The notes under the pieces are model-generated. The model was not told the DNA's origin, searched no databases, and worked only from the letters and a program-made list of their open reading frames with translations. A program made the translations under genes and the position numbers. A stretch of DNA of 64,000 nucleotides from Dactylorhiza incarnata (Eukaryota > Streptophyta > Magnoliopsida > Asparagales > Orchidaceae), in the NCBI GenBank assembly GCA_033032865.1, contig JAWHQI010000019.1, positions 14,550,001 to 14,614,000 of the forward strand. The letters are read 5' to 3'. Below, one piece after another: positions 44,702 to 56,114 of this stretch. Positions within the stretch are counted from its first letter, which is position 1. Every line of letters begins with the position of its first letter.

Positions 44702-45524
44702 TGTTACCTCCTAGGGAATTTATTGCACCAGCTGCTGTTCCACGCTCACCGCACTAAAAATTTTGGAACCATTATTTGGCCCAACGAGGAGTCCGGACAC
44801 CTATAAAGGGGGGTAGCTAGCACATACTTATCCCACGGAGGAATCTGACTGAGGACTTACAACGAAAGAAACACTCATGGCAATAGTGTGGAGGTTCCAC
44901 CACACACCCGGAAGATCTATTGTGCGCTTCCCCTCCCAAGCCAAGACTGAAGTCGAGCACCTTGGAGAGCTGAAGGAGCTAACCAAAGTGATCCTGAGGA
45001 GAATCAAAGATCTGGAATGCCCTCCAAAGGTGCCCCTCATGGTCTATTTATAGCAGTTTTTATACCGATCTGCTAATAGCGGGATTCCGCCTTTTGATTT
45101 TCCTATACGCACCCCAAATTGGTCTGCTAACAACCAAACTCTGCTGTTCTGGAGGGCTATTGGCAGCCCACCAAAGGTATCAGGGTAAATTTACCTATAG
45201 ACCCCGAATGGGCAAGTGTCCGGTGAGGGTGCCACCTGCCAGCCTCTCCGCGAGCTGGGTCAGCGAGATCTCTTCTTGCGAGTGGAGGCGAGCCCCCGCT
45301 TGTCTCGCTAGTCTGTAATTGCGAGACCTCCCCCGGCTCGCTCTGGATAAGTGCACCCCAGAATAGTTCTTAACACACGCTACGGCGTCACCTCTCTCTA
45401 CTCGCGAGTGAGATTCCTGGTCTGCCTCACCTTGCCCTGGCAGGATGCTCGCCGCGAATCGACAAGTGCTCTATGAATCATCTGTAATTAATTTCTTCGT
45501 GAGTCGGCGAACACTGGGTTGTAC
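44702..45524 (-). repeat. Probable 5' LTR of element G
   Basis: On the minus strand it starts TGTACAACCC (45524) and ends GGAGGTAACA (44702), about 823 bp, with TATAAATA at plus-strand 45045-45052. The promoter position, TG...CA ends and placement upstream of gag fit a 5' LTR. No second copy is seen in the window, so the boundaries rest on termini alone. Confidence 0.5.
45045..45052 (-). promoter_or_regulatory. TATA box of putative LTR G
   Basis: Minus-strand GCTATAAATAGACC, about 480 bp into the putative LTR and upstream of G gag. Confidence 0.55.
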
Positions 45525-45579
45525 ACTGTTGGTCACCAATGTTTCAAACCGCCCATTTTTGAAGAAATAATATAACCTT

Positions 45580-45850
45580 TCCTTTGAAAGGCTCATCGTG
45601 AGATCAACCTGCAGTACAGGCTATAAGAGCCCGATAGCAGAATCTCACGGGATAATCCTTCTATAGAAAATCTTCCTTGAAAACCTCATCGTGAGATCAA
45701 CCTGCCCTACCGGCTATGGGAGCCTTGTAGCGGAATTTCATAGGATAATCCAGCTATAGATATCTTCCTTAAAAACCTCACCGTGAGATCAACCTGCCTC
45801 ACCAGCTATGAGAGCCCGGTAGCGGAATCTCACGGGAAACTCCAGCTGTA
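45580..45850. repeat. ~95-bp tandem repeats downstream of Tat integrase (H)
   Basis: Three units containing GTGAGATCAACCTGC, CCGGCTATGAGAGCCCG and AGCGGAATCTCACGGG, starting near 45599, 45690 and 45782. They share AGATCAACCTG...GGCTA..GAGAGCC..TAGCGGAATC with the G and I arrays but are clearly diverged. They are the 3' repeats of element H. Confidence 0.85.
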
Positions 45851-46440
45851 GAAATCATAGGAAGAAGGAAGAAGAAGAAAAAATGTCATTGAGCTTGTTA
45901 CACACTTGTCACTTCGAGGCTAAGGCGATGGTTATAGATATTTCCAACCATCCGTTGGCTATCCATGTGACAGTGAGCATTCGAGGGTCACAAATCAAGA
46001 TGATGCATAGGGCAGGTGTGGTCATGCCGCAGGGGCTATATCGACATTACTTTCCCTGGAAAAATCATCAAGACTGTAATGATGTCCTCATACAATGCAT
46101 GACATAGCTGAACATTCACCTAGACTTCTCTTGATGCAGAGGCGTGTCAGATGTCAGCAAGGACCCGATATCCTAAAGTTCCTCCGCATGAGCTTGGCGA
46201 GCTACTGCTACATAGATGCGAAATATCCCCACTACCTGTGGTCCTGATAGATTTACATCTCAAGCTTCCAGTCTAGGGGCAGCAAGTAGGATCCGTCGAT
46301 ATCTCTCTTTGCAGGGCCTTAGCCTTTGGTAATAATTCATTTTTGGTGCTTCCTTTTCAATGAACCATATCATAAAAGATTCTAACCATATCTTCATAAT
46401 GTTTGAAATAAGAAAAGTACAGAAAGAAAATGTAAACTAC
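45851..46440. other. Element H 3' region
   Basis: A plus-strand frame at 45883-46107 (75 codons, MSLSLLHTCHFEAKAMVIDI...) has no recognisable domain. Because it lies opposite to pol and near the repeats, it could be a scrap of an antisense accessory gene like that at 36363. I see no splice-site support and treat it as unproven. Confidence 0.3.
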
Positions 46441-47604
46441 AATTTTTCACGAGAAGAAACGCTTGAGATCATTTCCACTCCAAGTATGAGATAGTTCTTC
46501 TCCTTCATAAGTTTAGAGTCGATATGCACCATTCTTGAGTGATTCTTTAATTATGAATGACCCTGCCCAATTTGGGTTGAGTTTTCCAACTGAACTGGAT
46601 CTTGCTACTGCATCTACCTTTTTTAGGACAAGATCATCAACAACGAATTCTTTAACTCTAACTTTTTTATCAAAGTATTTGGCCATTCTTCTTTTCATCT
46701 CTTCTTGCCTAATTGTTGTTGTATCTCTTAATTTTTCAATGAGATTGAGACAACATTTCAGTTCTTCATCATTCCCTTCCATCAAGTCATCTTCATTCTG
46801 CTGAGATAGCAATACTCATGGACTCCTTACTTCAAATTCAACTGGAATAAGAGCTTCTGAACCATGAGATAATTTGAAAGGGGTCTCTCCGGTAGCTGAC
46901 GTTGGATTTGTCCTCAGAGCCCATAACACCGAAGGTAACTGTTCTGCCCAATTACCTTTAAGATTTTCCACATTCTTCTTCAAAAGGTTGATTATTACTT
47001 TATTGGCAGCCTCTACCTGACCATTACTTTGAGGATGATGTACAAAAGCAAATCGCAACTCAGTGCCTATTTGATCACAGAAATTTATAGGACTTGAGTT
47101 GTTGAATTGTGGACAATTATCAGTGATAATCGCCATGGAAATTCCATGCCTACATACTATCACCCCCCAGATAAAATTCCTCACCACATGAGTAGTAGTT
47201 TTAGCCAACGCCTTTGCCTTGATCCATTTGCTGAAGTAATCGATCATTACTAGAATAAACCCGCGCAGGCCACTAGCCAAGGGAAAAGGTCCAACTAAAT
47301 CCATCCCCCAAATCGCAAACGGCCATAGAGTTGCTATTGATTTAAGTTGTTGAGCTGGTTGATGCTGAAGAGGAACAAACTTTTGGCATTGAACGCATTT
47401 TTTTGTGAACATCTCCGCATCCTTCCTCATTTGAGGCCAGAAATAACCCTGCCTTAGAATCCTCTTTTCTAGGGTTCTAGTTCCTGAGTGACTGCCACAC
47501 TCTCCCGAATGAAACTCTTGAAGGATGATTGGGAATTTTTTCTTCAGAAATGCAATGTACCAATGGTGAAAGAAAAGTTTTCCTGTAGAGTATTCATGCA
47601 ACAA
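46441..47604 (-). pseudogene. Tat-type integrase of element H
   Basis: Minus-strand frame 46816-47604 holds the zinc region EFHSGECGSHSGTRTLEKRI with KKCVQCQKF. The core keeps its catalytic residues: D in FILVMIDYFSKW, D in MAIITDNCPQF, E in NGQVEAANKVII. It continues LPSVLWALRTNPTSATGETP and FKLSHGSEALIPVEFEVRSP. Frame 46513-46812 carries the C-terminal part RRMAKYFDKKVRVKEFVVDD ... GKLNPNWAGSFIIKESLKNG. A stop lies between the two frames. The core is the best preserved Tat integrase in the window. Confidence 0.9.
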
Positions 47605-47639
47605 GATAATAATAGGCTGCTTTAAGTTTAAACCTCTTC

Positions 47640-48300
47640 CTATCCTTTACCATTGAGTGGAACTCTCCGGTCCAGAGGTAGAGGGTGATGGGATCCATCA
47701 AAGATGGATGCTGATCTATTTGCATGACTTTTCTCTCTTTGATAGCCGGATGAATCAATTATGAGGTAGTTCATATGGAAAGAAGGCCAAACTTAGCCAA
47801 TTCATCAGCTTCTGTATTCTCTCCCCTTCGGATATGCTGAATAATGAAGCTCTTGAACTTGCCTATCTCAATTTTTACCAGAGCTTGATATTGTTTCAAA
47901 GTGCAATCTCAGGTTTCAAATGTTCCATTTACCTGCGATGCCATTACCAGAGAATCAGTTTTGACTTGAACATCTTCAATTCCCAGCTCTCTCGCAATTT
48001 TGAGGCCGGTGAGTAAAGATTTGTATTCTGCTTGGTTCTTTGTTGTTGGAAAATAGAACTTCAATGCTTGATCTCATATCCCATTTGAGTTAATTAAAAT
48101 AACTCCTACCCCGGAAGAATTTCTTCCTGAAGCTCCATCAACGAAAATTGTCCAAGCGAGAGGCGTTCCAACCTCTTTTTCAGAGCTAGCTTCCATTGCA
48201 TCGATCATGAAATCTGCTAGTACCTGAGCTTTGATCGCTAATCTAGGAATATAAGAGAGATCGAATTTGCTGAGCTGTATTGCCCATTTTTCCAATCTTC
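47640..48300 (-). pseudogene. RNase H domains of element H, fragmentary
   Basis: Frame 48074-48295: MEKWAIQLSKFDLSYIPRLA, KAQVLADFMIDAM, then the second RNase H start WTIFVDGASGRNSSGVGVIL with its Asp kept. Beyond 48074 the domain continues in other frames to about 47640 with stops. Confidence 0.75.
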
Positions 48301-49534
48301 AAGAGTGTTATGGCTTCTCAAAAACATTCATTAATGGAAGATCAGAGACAACTTGGATTGAATGAGCTTGGAAATAGGGTCATAACCTTCGTGCTGAAGT
48401 TATGAGCATTAGGGCCGGCTTCTCAAGAATCAGATACCAAGTTTCTGAATCCTTCAAAATCTTGCTCACATTATAGATTAGAAACTGCCTCTTCTTCTCT
48501 TCCCTGACCAGCACTGAACTAATGGCATCGGAGCCGACTCCAAGATATAGGAAAAGGTCTTCTCCCTCTCTCGGGCTCTAGACCAAGGGAGTTGATGTCA
48601 ACTGCTTCTTGAACTGATGGAAAACATCACCACACTCCTTTGTCAACTCAAACTTAGCTGCTCCATGGAAAGTCTTAAAGAAAGGAGCACTTTTATCTCT
48701 TGAGCGAGAGATAAAACGGCTCAGGCCTTCCATCCTTCCTCCTAACTGTTGAACTTCTTTGGGAGATTTAGGAGATGACATCTCTAGGATGGCCTTCACC
48801 TTATCGGGATTCAGTTCCAACCCCTCCGGAGTGAGGAGATGGCTGAGAAACTTCCCTTTGCTAGCTCCAAAAACACATTTGAACGGATTCAACCTCATGT
48901 TAAATGTTCGGAGGGTTGCAAATGTCTCTGTGAGATCGTTAAGATGAGCTGAATAGGACTTGATTTTATGAGGAGGTCATCGACATAGACCTCAAAATTT
49001 CTTCCTTTTTGATTTTTAATGATAGTGTCCATCATTTTTTTGATAAGTCTCACCTGCATTCTTTAGCCCAAAAGGCATTACGAGAGAGCAAAAACAACCT
49101 TCATTCGTGATGAATGAGGTGTGAGGATTATCGGGCTTGTGCATTTGTATTTGGTGATATCCCATGAATGCATCAAAGAAACTCACACAAGAATACCCAA
49201 CCGCAGAGTCAACTAAAGAATCTATCCGAGGCAAGGTGTAACAATCTTTGGGACACGCTTTATTGAGTTTGGTAAAATTTACCCACATGCGCCACTTTCC
49301 ACCAGCCTTTTTAACCATTACAACATACGATACCCAATCTGGGTATTGAATCCTCTGAATGAATTTGGCTTTCAGCAACTTCTCCACCTCCTCACAAATT
49401 GGCTGAGCAAGGGTCTCCGCCACTGCCCTTTTCTTTTGCTTGATTGGGACGAAGTTGGGATCGATGTTGAGGTGATGGAAAGCAACATTGCGAATCAACT
49501 CTCGGTATGTCATCCGCTGAACAAGCAAAGACAT
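48301..49534 (-). pseudogene. Tat-type reverse transcriptase of element H
   Basis: Frame 49016-49534: EEVEKLLKAKFIQRIQYPDW, VMVKKAGGKWRMWVNFTKLN, VSFFDAFMGYHQIQMHKPDN, LVMPFGLKNAGETYQK. The frame then shifts within a run of seven A's (about 49030-49036). In the shifted frame the active site FEVYVDDLLIK is intact (about 48965-49000). The connection KCVFGASKGKFLSHLLTPEG and RNase H start (48578-48898) follow. The 5' end is cut at 49556 by LTR fragment L, so the protease and gag of H are not in view. Confidence 0.88.
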
Positions 49535-49555
49535 CCAAGTTCTTCAGAAGGCAGG

Positions 49556-49870
49556 TGATAGTTTACTTGGTAGTAGTCTAACCTAGAGGGAGGGGGGGAA
49601 TAGATTTCTTTGTTTTTTTCTACTTACAACTAGTAGTGTTTAGAGATTAAATAAAGTAAAAGCACACCACAAAAAACGCACAGCTTTTTATAGTGGTTCC
49701 CTAAGACAGTGTTTCTATGGATAGTCTATTTTCCCTCTACTCCTTTCTAACAGTGTGCTAGACAAGGCAAACTCCTCCAAAACACAGCTTCAAGTGCTTA
49801 CAACTCAGATCCCTCAAGATCTCTCAAGATCTCTCAAGATCCCTCAAGATCTCCTTTCGCGCAAGCGAGT
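49556..49870 (-). mobile_element. Fragment L: 3' end of a SIRE-like copia LTR
   Basis: On the minus strand it contains GATCTTGAGGGATCTTGAGA repeats (49805-49857), AGCACACTGTTAGAAAGG, then TTCCCCCCCTCCCTCTAGG, and ends ACTATCA at 49556. This order matches LTRs J and E. Only the last ~315 bp is present. The other side is cut by the Tat fragment I at about 49870. Confidence 0.75.
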
Positions 49871-50690
49871 GGCCAAAGAAGGTTCTTGGTGGTGATGATT
49901 GATTATTTCTCCAAGTGGCTAGAGGTGAAGGCGCTGGCCAAGGTAACGTCTCAAGTAGTTAGAAATTTCATATGGGGTGAGATAATATGCAGGCATGGGC
50001 TCCTGCTAGCCATAGTTACAGAAAACGGTCCGCAGTTTCCCAGTGACGAGTTCGTCAGCTTCTGCACCCAGCTTGGCATAGGCCTTTGGTTTGCGCATGT
50101 CCACCACCCGAGGAGGAATGGGCAGGTGGAGGCGGCAAACAAAATTATTGCGAACTTGCTGAAGAAGAAGGTCGAGAACCTCAAGGGGAACTGGGTAGAG
50201 CAGTTACCCTCGGTCCTCTGGGCCCTGAGGACACTTCGAACATGGCCACGAGGGAGACTCCATTCAAGCTCTCCCACGGGTCCGAGGCCATTCTCCTAGT
50301 GGAATTCAAAGTAAAGTTCCCCAGAGTTATCACCGCGGACGAGGGGGATGAAGAATGGCTAGTGGTGAATGGGAAGGAGAAAAGGCTATCTCTGGACTTG
50401 GTGGAAGAGATCCGGGACTTAGCCACAGTCCGGCAAGAAGAGGTCAAGCGGCGGATGACTCGGTACTTCAACAAACATATCCGAGTGAAATAGTTCGAGA
50501 AAGAAGACCTGTTGCTGAAGAAGGTTGACACGGCCGGGAGAGGAGCCGCAGTGGGAAAGCTCAATCCCAACTGGGAGGGGTCATATATTGTAGACGAGGC
50601 ATTCAAGTCAGGAGGGTACCACCTCCGAGATGTGGATGGGGTACTCCTCGGCCTGACTAGGAGCAGGGATGTCCTGAAATGATTCTATCC
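49870..50690 (+). pseudogene. Tat-type integrase fragment of element I
   Basis: Plus strand, opposite to H. It opens inside the core: SGQRRFLVVMIDYFSKWLEV (D kept), LAIVTENGPQFPSDEF (second Asp changed to Glu: TDN becomes TEN), GQVEAANKIIANLLKKKVEN (E kept). A frameshift near 50230 moves to the frame FKLSHGSEAILLVEFKVKFP, RRMTRYFNKHIRVK, a stop, then KLNPNWEGSYIVDEA. A stop is also present in the terminal LK-FYP motif. The N-terminal zinc region is absent because the fragment starts at L. Confidence 0.88.
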
Positions 50691-50769
50691 TTGAAGCTTT
50701 TGGTAATTGACTTGTTATATGTATTAATCTCCATATATTGGTTCAGCAGTTTTTTCTAAGCAGGAGTCC

Positions 50770-50982
50770 CCAAGTTTTGGTGTCGGAGTGCCCTAGATCG
50801 ATTCCGTTGTTGGGCTCTCATAGATGGTGGTTCAGGTTGATTTCTGGAGAGGCTTGCAAGTTGAAAAGTTTTGGTGCTGGAGTGCCCTAGATCGATTCTG
50901 CTGTCGGGCTATCATAGACGGTGGGTCAGGTTGATCTCTGGAGAGGCTGGAAAGGTGAAAAGTTTTGGTGCTGGAGTGCCCC
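50770..50982. repeat. ~90-bp tandem repeats downstream of Tat integrase (I), first part
   Basis: Two and a half units with GTTTTGGTGCTGGAGTGCCC, TAGATCGATTCTGCTGTCGG and GGTCAGGTTGATCTCTGGAG. This is the reverse complement of the G array unit. It is interrupted by D at 50983, resumes at 54883, is interrupted again by E at 55109, and resumes at 63727. Confidence 0.9.
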
Positions 50983-52486
50983 GGATATAGAAATTTCGTG
51001 TTTTGAAATTAAGCGAAGGTTTGAAGATTTTCCCCAAAACTATATCCGATTAAGGCAAGTGTACCTTATCGTCTATAGTATAGGATATTTAGAAATATCA
51101 AGGTCGTATTTCACGGGGCACGTTGATTACTTCTACTTCGAGGAAAATCACCATTATCTTATCGAATGATTTTTGAGTTTGAGGGTTGTTTTACTTAACT
51201 AAAAAAAAGACAAATTGCAAGCTAAATGAAAAGATTAAACATTGCATGAAAGGAAAGAAAAATTAACATTGCATAAAAGAGAAATTACTAAGGAGAGAAA
51301 AATTAACATTGCATGAAAAAGAAATTACTAAGGAGAAAGAGAACATGAAAGAGAGCAAACTTAATTTTATCGAAAACCAAAACTATTACAAGCTTAAAAA
51401 GAGATTACAAAGCTAGGAAATTAAGGTTACAAGCTTTAATTAACTAGTACATAAAAGAAATAAAAACTAGTACATTACATGAAAAATAGAACATGAAAGC
51501 TTAAGGAAAAACATGAACATGAACATGAAAAACTCCCTTACAGCTCTAGCAGCACCTCCCCATCTCCAAAATTCTCCCCTCTGGACTCAAGGAGAGCCTC
51601 TAAATTTATAGCAAAAAATTTTCAAGTTACACACCCTCGATCACGGACGTGACCTAGGGCGTGTAAACATTACTGACATCGGATCCGACAGTGGCGTGGA
51701 CTTTGCGTGACGGCGGGATACATTCGGACATTACACGCTCGTGTAACTTGGGTCACGGGCGTGACTTTGGACGGCTTCATTAAATGCAGCATGGGCTGGC
51801 TTGCGGCTCGGCGACGTGCAGGGATCACGCGGGAAAGTCACGGGCGTGACAAATCGGGTCACGGGCGTGTACCTGGGCAGCTTCAATAAATGCAACATGG
51901 GCTGGCTGGCTGAGAGCGTTCGTCGAACTCAGCGGCAGAGAGCGTTCGCCAAACTCAGGGGCAGAGAGCGCTCGTCGAACTCAGGGGCAGAGCATGTTCG
52001 TCGAACTCAGCTCTAATTTCATCGAACGCATGGGCAGAGGGCTTTCGTCGAACTCATCTCCAATTTTGTCGAACGTAGGGGCAGAGAGCTTTCATCGAAC
52101 GCAGCTCCAATTTCGTCGAACGCAGGGGAAGAGAGCTTTCATCGAACTCAGCTCCAATTTCTTCGAACGCAGGGGCAGAGAGCTTTCGTAGAACTCAGCT
52201 CCAATTTCGTCGAACGCAAGGGCAGAGATCTTTCGTCGAACCCAGCTCGATTTTCGTCGAACGCAGATCTTTAGGTCACACGCCCTTGGTCACGGACGTG
52301 ACTGAGGGTGTGACTTGTGATTTTCTCCAATTTTTCCCAAAATTCTGCAAAAATAAAAGTTAAACATCATTTAGAACAGAAATTATAAAAGAAGTGATTT
52401 TAAACTAAAATATAATAATATTTACAAAATGATATTAAAACTAACCTAAATACTATAATTAAAATACTCATAAATACTACTCATCA
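50983..52486 (-). repeat. Element D 3' LTR
   Basis: On the plus strand it ends ACTACTCATCA followed by the polypurine tract complement AATACCCCCATACTTG. Its start reads GGATATAG where TG is expected, so the first base may be mutated. It contains CACGGGCGTGAC copies (51755-51868) and a TTCGTCGAACTCAG array (51915-52265). Parts match the B LTR (for example AGGCAAGTGTACCTTATCG). Confidence 0.85.
51915..52265. repeat. TTCGTCGAACKCAG array in D LTR
   Basis: Alternating units of about 25 bp, TTTCGTCGAACTCAGCTCCAA and TTCGTCGAACGCAGGGGCAG, make a ~50-bp higher-order unit repeated about seven times. A short remnant is at 54601-54670 in the other LTR. Confidence 0.9.
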
Positions 52487-54094
52487 AATACCCCCATACT
52501 TGTGGTTTTGCTATTCCATAGCAAAAGTGTGAGACCTAATTTATAAGACATTCTTAAAATTTTTAATTTTAAACTAAAATTTCATTTAAACCAAAAGTTA
52601 AGTTAAGAGTAAATTCAAAGAGGAGTTAAGTCCTAAATTATGATGATGATTTGAAAAGAGGGAAAAATGTTTAGGCAAGGACTTCTCAAGAAAATTAATT
52701 GGTTTAACAATATTGTAGAAATTATAAAACGAGATTAAATTAAAATTATAAGAACTCTATCTTAAAAGAAATTTAAGGAAAAGTAACTTACTAAATATTG
52801 CTCTCTTCATAATCTTAAACTAAATCTAGAACAATGATAATTGGCGAAGGGGGATTTCATAAAATTTGGCAAAAGAAGAGAATTTTTTGAATGGAGGTAA
52901 TGGAATTTATCCTCATCATGAATTTTTTTTTCTCTTCTAATAAAAACCCAAAATGTATATGTTTAGGAGTAATTAATTTTATCCTCTTACTCCATGCCAT
53001 ATAATCTTTTAAATGATTTTGGGTGCATATGTTTAGGGAATAATGAATTTTATCCTCTTATTCCCATGACATATGATCTTTTAAACTTCATTTTTTTTAT
53101 GCCAACAAAGGGGGTAGGGAAGGAAAATAAATCTAGCTAGCTTTAAATTATATTGAGAGCAAAATCTAGTAAAATTAAATTTCCTAAGATCTAAAAAGTT
53201 AGAAGAAAATATAATTGAAATCTAAATAGGTTTAGCAAATTCACTACAAAATGAAACCATTTAGAAATAAAAAGAGAAGTCATGCTAAAAAAAATTCTCT
53301 AATCAAGTTAAAATCATAAGATGATTCTTAAAGCAAAATTACCTCAAATTTAAAATTAACAAACTATGATAAGCAAAATTTTAGCTAATTAAAAATCTAA
53401 ACATGCTTATAAACATCCTCAACTAGATTTCTAAGAACTCACAAAAACAACAAATAGGAGAGGTATAAGATTTTTATATTTTTTTTGTATTTTAAGTTTT
53501 TCATATTTTTGAATTTTGATATTATCTTTTTTTCTTTTTCTTTTTTTATCTTTTTTTTATAAGAAATAAACAATAAAAACATATACTAAAAAGCTTAAAT
53601 TTTTTTGTTAATTCTTGGACTTCCCGAGGTATACCCCATGAAGGGTTCTCACAGTACTATGAGGTGAGATGGGGTGAGGTCCCAAACGTCCCTTTCCAAG
53701 ATTTAAATTTTTCGATTTTCTACATTTTGTTTTTTGAGTTTTTGGGTTTTACAAGTGCTAAGATAGAAGAAAACATAAGAAACCTTTTTTTTTTGAAAAT
53801 TTTCTAATTTAACAACTATTTACAAAGAACTATTTACACCCCCATACTTAAAGTTGAACATTGTCCCAAATGTTTAAAACTAAGTATGAAGTAAAAAAAA
53901 TATGTGCAAGACAAAACAAATAATAATAGAAACGAAGGATATGTTAAGAGGGCTTCCCTGTTATGAAGATGCGGGGGAAGCGTCGGTTACCTACAAAACA
54001 TGTTAAAAAAAGAAAAAAAACAATAAAAAGATAACTTTGGGGTGCCTCCCAAAAGCACTTTGTTTAAGGTCGCGTAGTTTGACCCACTTGCAGA
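52487..54094 (-). other. Element D 3' spacer with polypurine tract
   Basis: Minus-strand CAAGTATGGGGGTATT (52487-52502) is the polypurine tract. The rest is AT-rich without a supported gene. Positions 52940-53090 hold a direct duplication around GTTTAGG(A)GTAAT...TTATCCTCTTA, at the same relative place as the 13600-13715 duplication in B. Positions 54030-54085 carry the post-integrase landmark (minus AAACAAAGTGCTTTTGGGAG). Confidence 0.8.
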
Positions 54095-54600
54095 TCATAT
54101 TATATGATGAAAAGATAATGATTCACTCTTCTCGTTAGCTAGCTCTCCCGGAAGATATAAATTTAGGCGGTGCCCATTTACTTTGAAGGTACATTTTTCC
54201 GGGTGGGAAATTAGGATAGTTCCATAGGACCAAACCTCTTTAATAATAAAGGGTCCGGTCCATCGGGATTTTAGTTTTCCCAGAAAAAGGCAAAGGCGAG
54301 AATTATAAAGGAGGACGAGGTCGCCCGGCGAAAAAGTTTTCGGAAATTTTATGTGTTTATCGTGATAAAACTTTGTTCGCTCCTTATATAATTTATTGCT
54401 CTCATACGCATTCGCTCGCCATTCATCTAATTCGTTCATTTGAAATTTTCTTTGATCGCCCGCTAAAGTGGAATCGAGATTTAAAAATTTAAGTGCCCAA
54501 AATGCGCGGTGTTCTAGCTCGACCGGAAGGTGGCAAGCCTTGCCATAAACCATTCGATATGGTGTAAAACCGATAGCGATCTTGTACGCCGTTCGATAGG
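54095..54600 (-). pseudogene. Athila-like integrase C-terminal fragment of element D
   Basis: Minus-strand open frame: [40 protein letters not shown], then FPKTFSPGDLVLLYNSRLCL, KLKSRWTGPFIIKEVW and [15 protein letters not shown]. It closely parallels the C-terminal half of the B integrase. The frame is open but starts at the deletion junction 54600/54601, so the catalytic core is absent. Confidence 0.9.
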
Positions 54601-54882
54601 CTCCAATTTCGTCGAACGCAGGGGCAGAGAGCTTTCGTCGAACTCAGCTCGGTTTTCGTCGAACGCAGATCTTTAGGTCACACGACCTTGGTCACGGGCG
54701 TGACTGAGTGACTTGTGATTTTCTCCAATTTTTTCCAAAATTTGGCAAAAATAAAAGAAAACTACATTTAGAACAGAAATTATAAAAGAAGTGATTTTAA
54801 ACTAAAATATAAATAATATTTACAAAATTATAATAAAACTAACTTAAGTACTATAATTAAAATACACAAATACTACTCATCA

Positions 54883-55108
54883 GCCCCATATCGATTCCAC
54901 TGCCAGGCTCTCATAGAAGGTGGGTCAGGTTGATCTCTGGAGAGACTGGCAAGGTGGAAAGTTTTGGTGCTAGAGTGCCCCAGATCAATTCCGCTGTCGG
55001 GCTCTTATAGATGGTCGGCCAGGTTGATCTCTGGAGAGGCTGGCAAGGTGGAAAGTTTTGGTACTGGAGTGCCCAAGATCGATTTCGCTGTCGGGCTCTC
55101 ATAGACGG
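54883..55108. repeat. Tat (I) tandem repeats, second part
   Basis: Continuation of the ~90-bp array after D, with the same unit order, ending in the target duplication GACGG (55104-55108) of element E. Confidence 0.9.
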
Positions 55109-56106
55109 TGTTGGGAACAGTGCCCAGCAGTGTTCCTGATTTGAAGAAGTGCTCAGCTCAATGATAAGTGCAAGTTGTATTTAATGTCATATCTAGTTCA
55201 TGTTTGCGGAGATGAGACAATATGTCCAGTACTTCAATAACCCGCCTAAGTATAACATCGTCGAAAAAGGGTGGACATATCGTCGACACGAATAGGAACA
55301 TCGTTGAAATGATGAGTAAAACAAAGAAGAATGGTTGTGTCTGATGTCGTCGAAAAGGCTCAAGCATGTCGTCGACAACAACAGACGTATCATCGACAAC
55401 AACAGATGTATCATCGACAACAGCAGACATATCGTCAAGAATATGCAGATCAAGGAAAAATGGTGATATCGTTGTGACATCTACACGACGATATCAGAAT
55501 GTCAAGATAAAGAAGAAGACTCAAGGAAGTCGACAATTCTGTGGACAAGAAGCCTTGACATCGATAAGGCCAAGGAATAACAGATATCGTCGAGAAGAAG
55601 CCTTGTCATCGGAAAGTCTAAGTGAGACTGATGGCGATTGACATCGTCGTAAAGAAGGCGTGACGTCGAGAAGACTGAAGATGGTCATTTGAAGACAAGC
55701 AGTTGCTGAAGTATAGTCTATAGACATGATATCATTCATATCGTCAACAAGATAAGGTGGTATAAGCGACATCGTGCAGACAAGGAGTTCTCGCCGATAT
55801 CAGTTTGATGACTTCGTGTCATCTTAAGAACAAATGGAGAAGTGATGTCCAGTATCGTCGAGATATCACTATCTGATGAAGAATTGAAGAAGAGACTAGT
55901 TCAAGGAATCGACAAAGTCCTGTAGTCGAGATATTATCCATGTCGTTGTAACAACGGAAATATCGTCGAGAAAAATTTAAAAGTAGTCGGACGCACTGTC
56001 AGCATTTAATGCCACCACCTGATTGTCCAATCAGTGCATGCTCTCGAGGGATGGGCATCTGACAGTAAAGGACATCATATGTGACCATTATGCGGGACAT
56101 CCGACC

Positions 56107-56114
56107 TATAAAAG
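56107..56114 (+). promoter_or_regulatory. TATA box of E 5' LTR
   Basis: TATAAAAG in the context GACCTATAAAAGGGAAC, conserved at 62712-62719 in the 3' LTR. It is about 1 kb into the LTR and followed by the transcribed-side repeats. Confidence 0.7.

Larger units (their letters stand above)
50983..54882 (-). mobile_element. Element D: deleted Athila-like retrotransposon
   Basis: Flanked by GCCCC at 50978-50982 and 54883-54887, matching a single GCCCC in the uninterrupted repeat unit. Left LTR 50983-52486 (about 1.5 kb), polypurine tract, AT-rich spacer, integrase C-terminus, then only the last 282 bp of the other LTR (54601-54882). Everything from mid-integrase through RT, protease, gag, primer site and most of the 5' LTR is deleted. 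LTR and integrase resemble element B but are clearly a different family. Confidence 0.88.
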
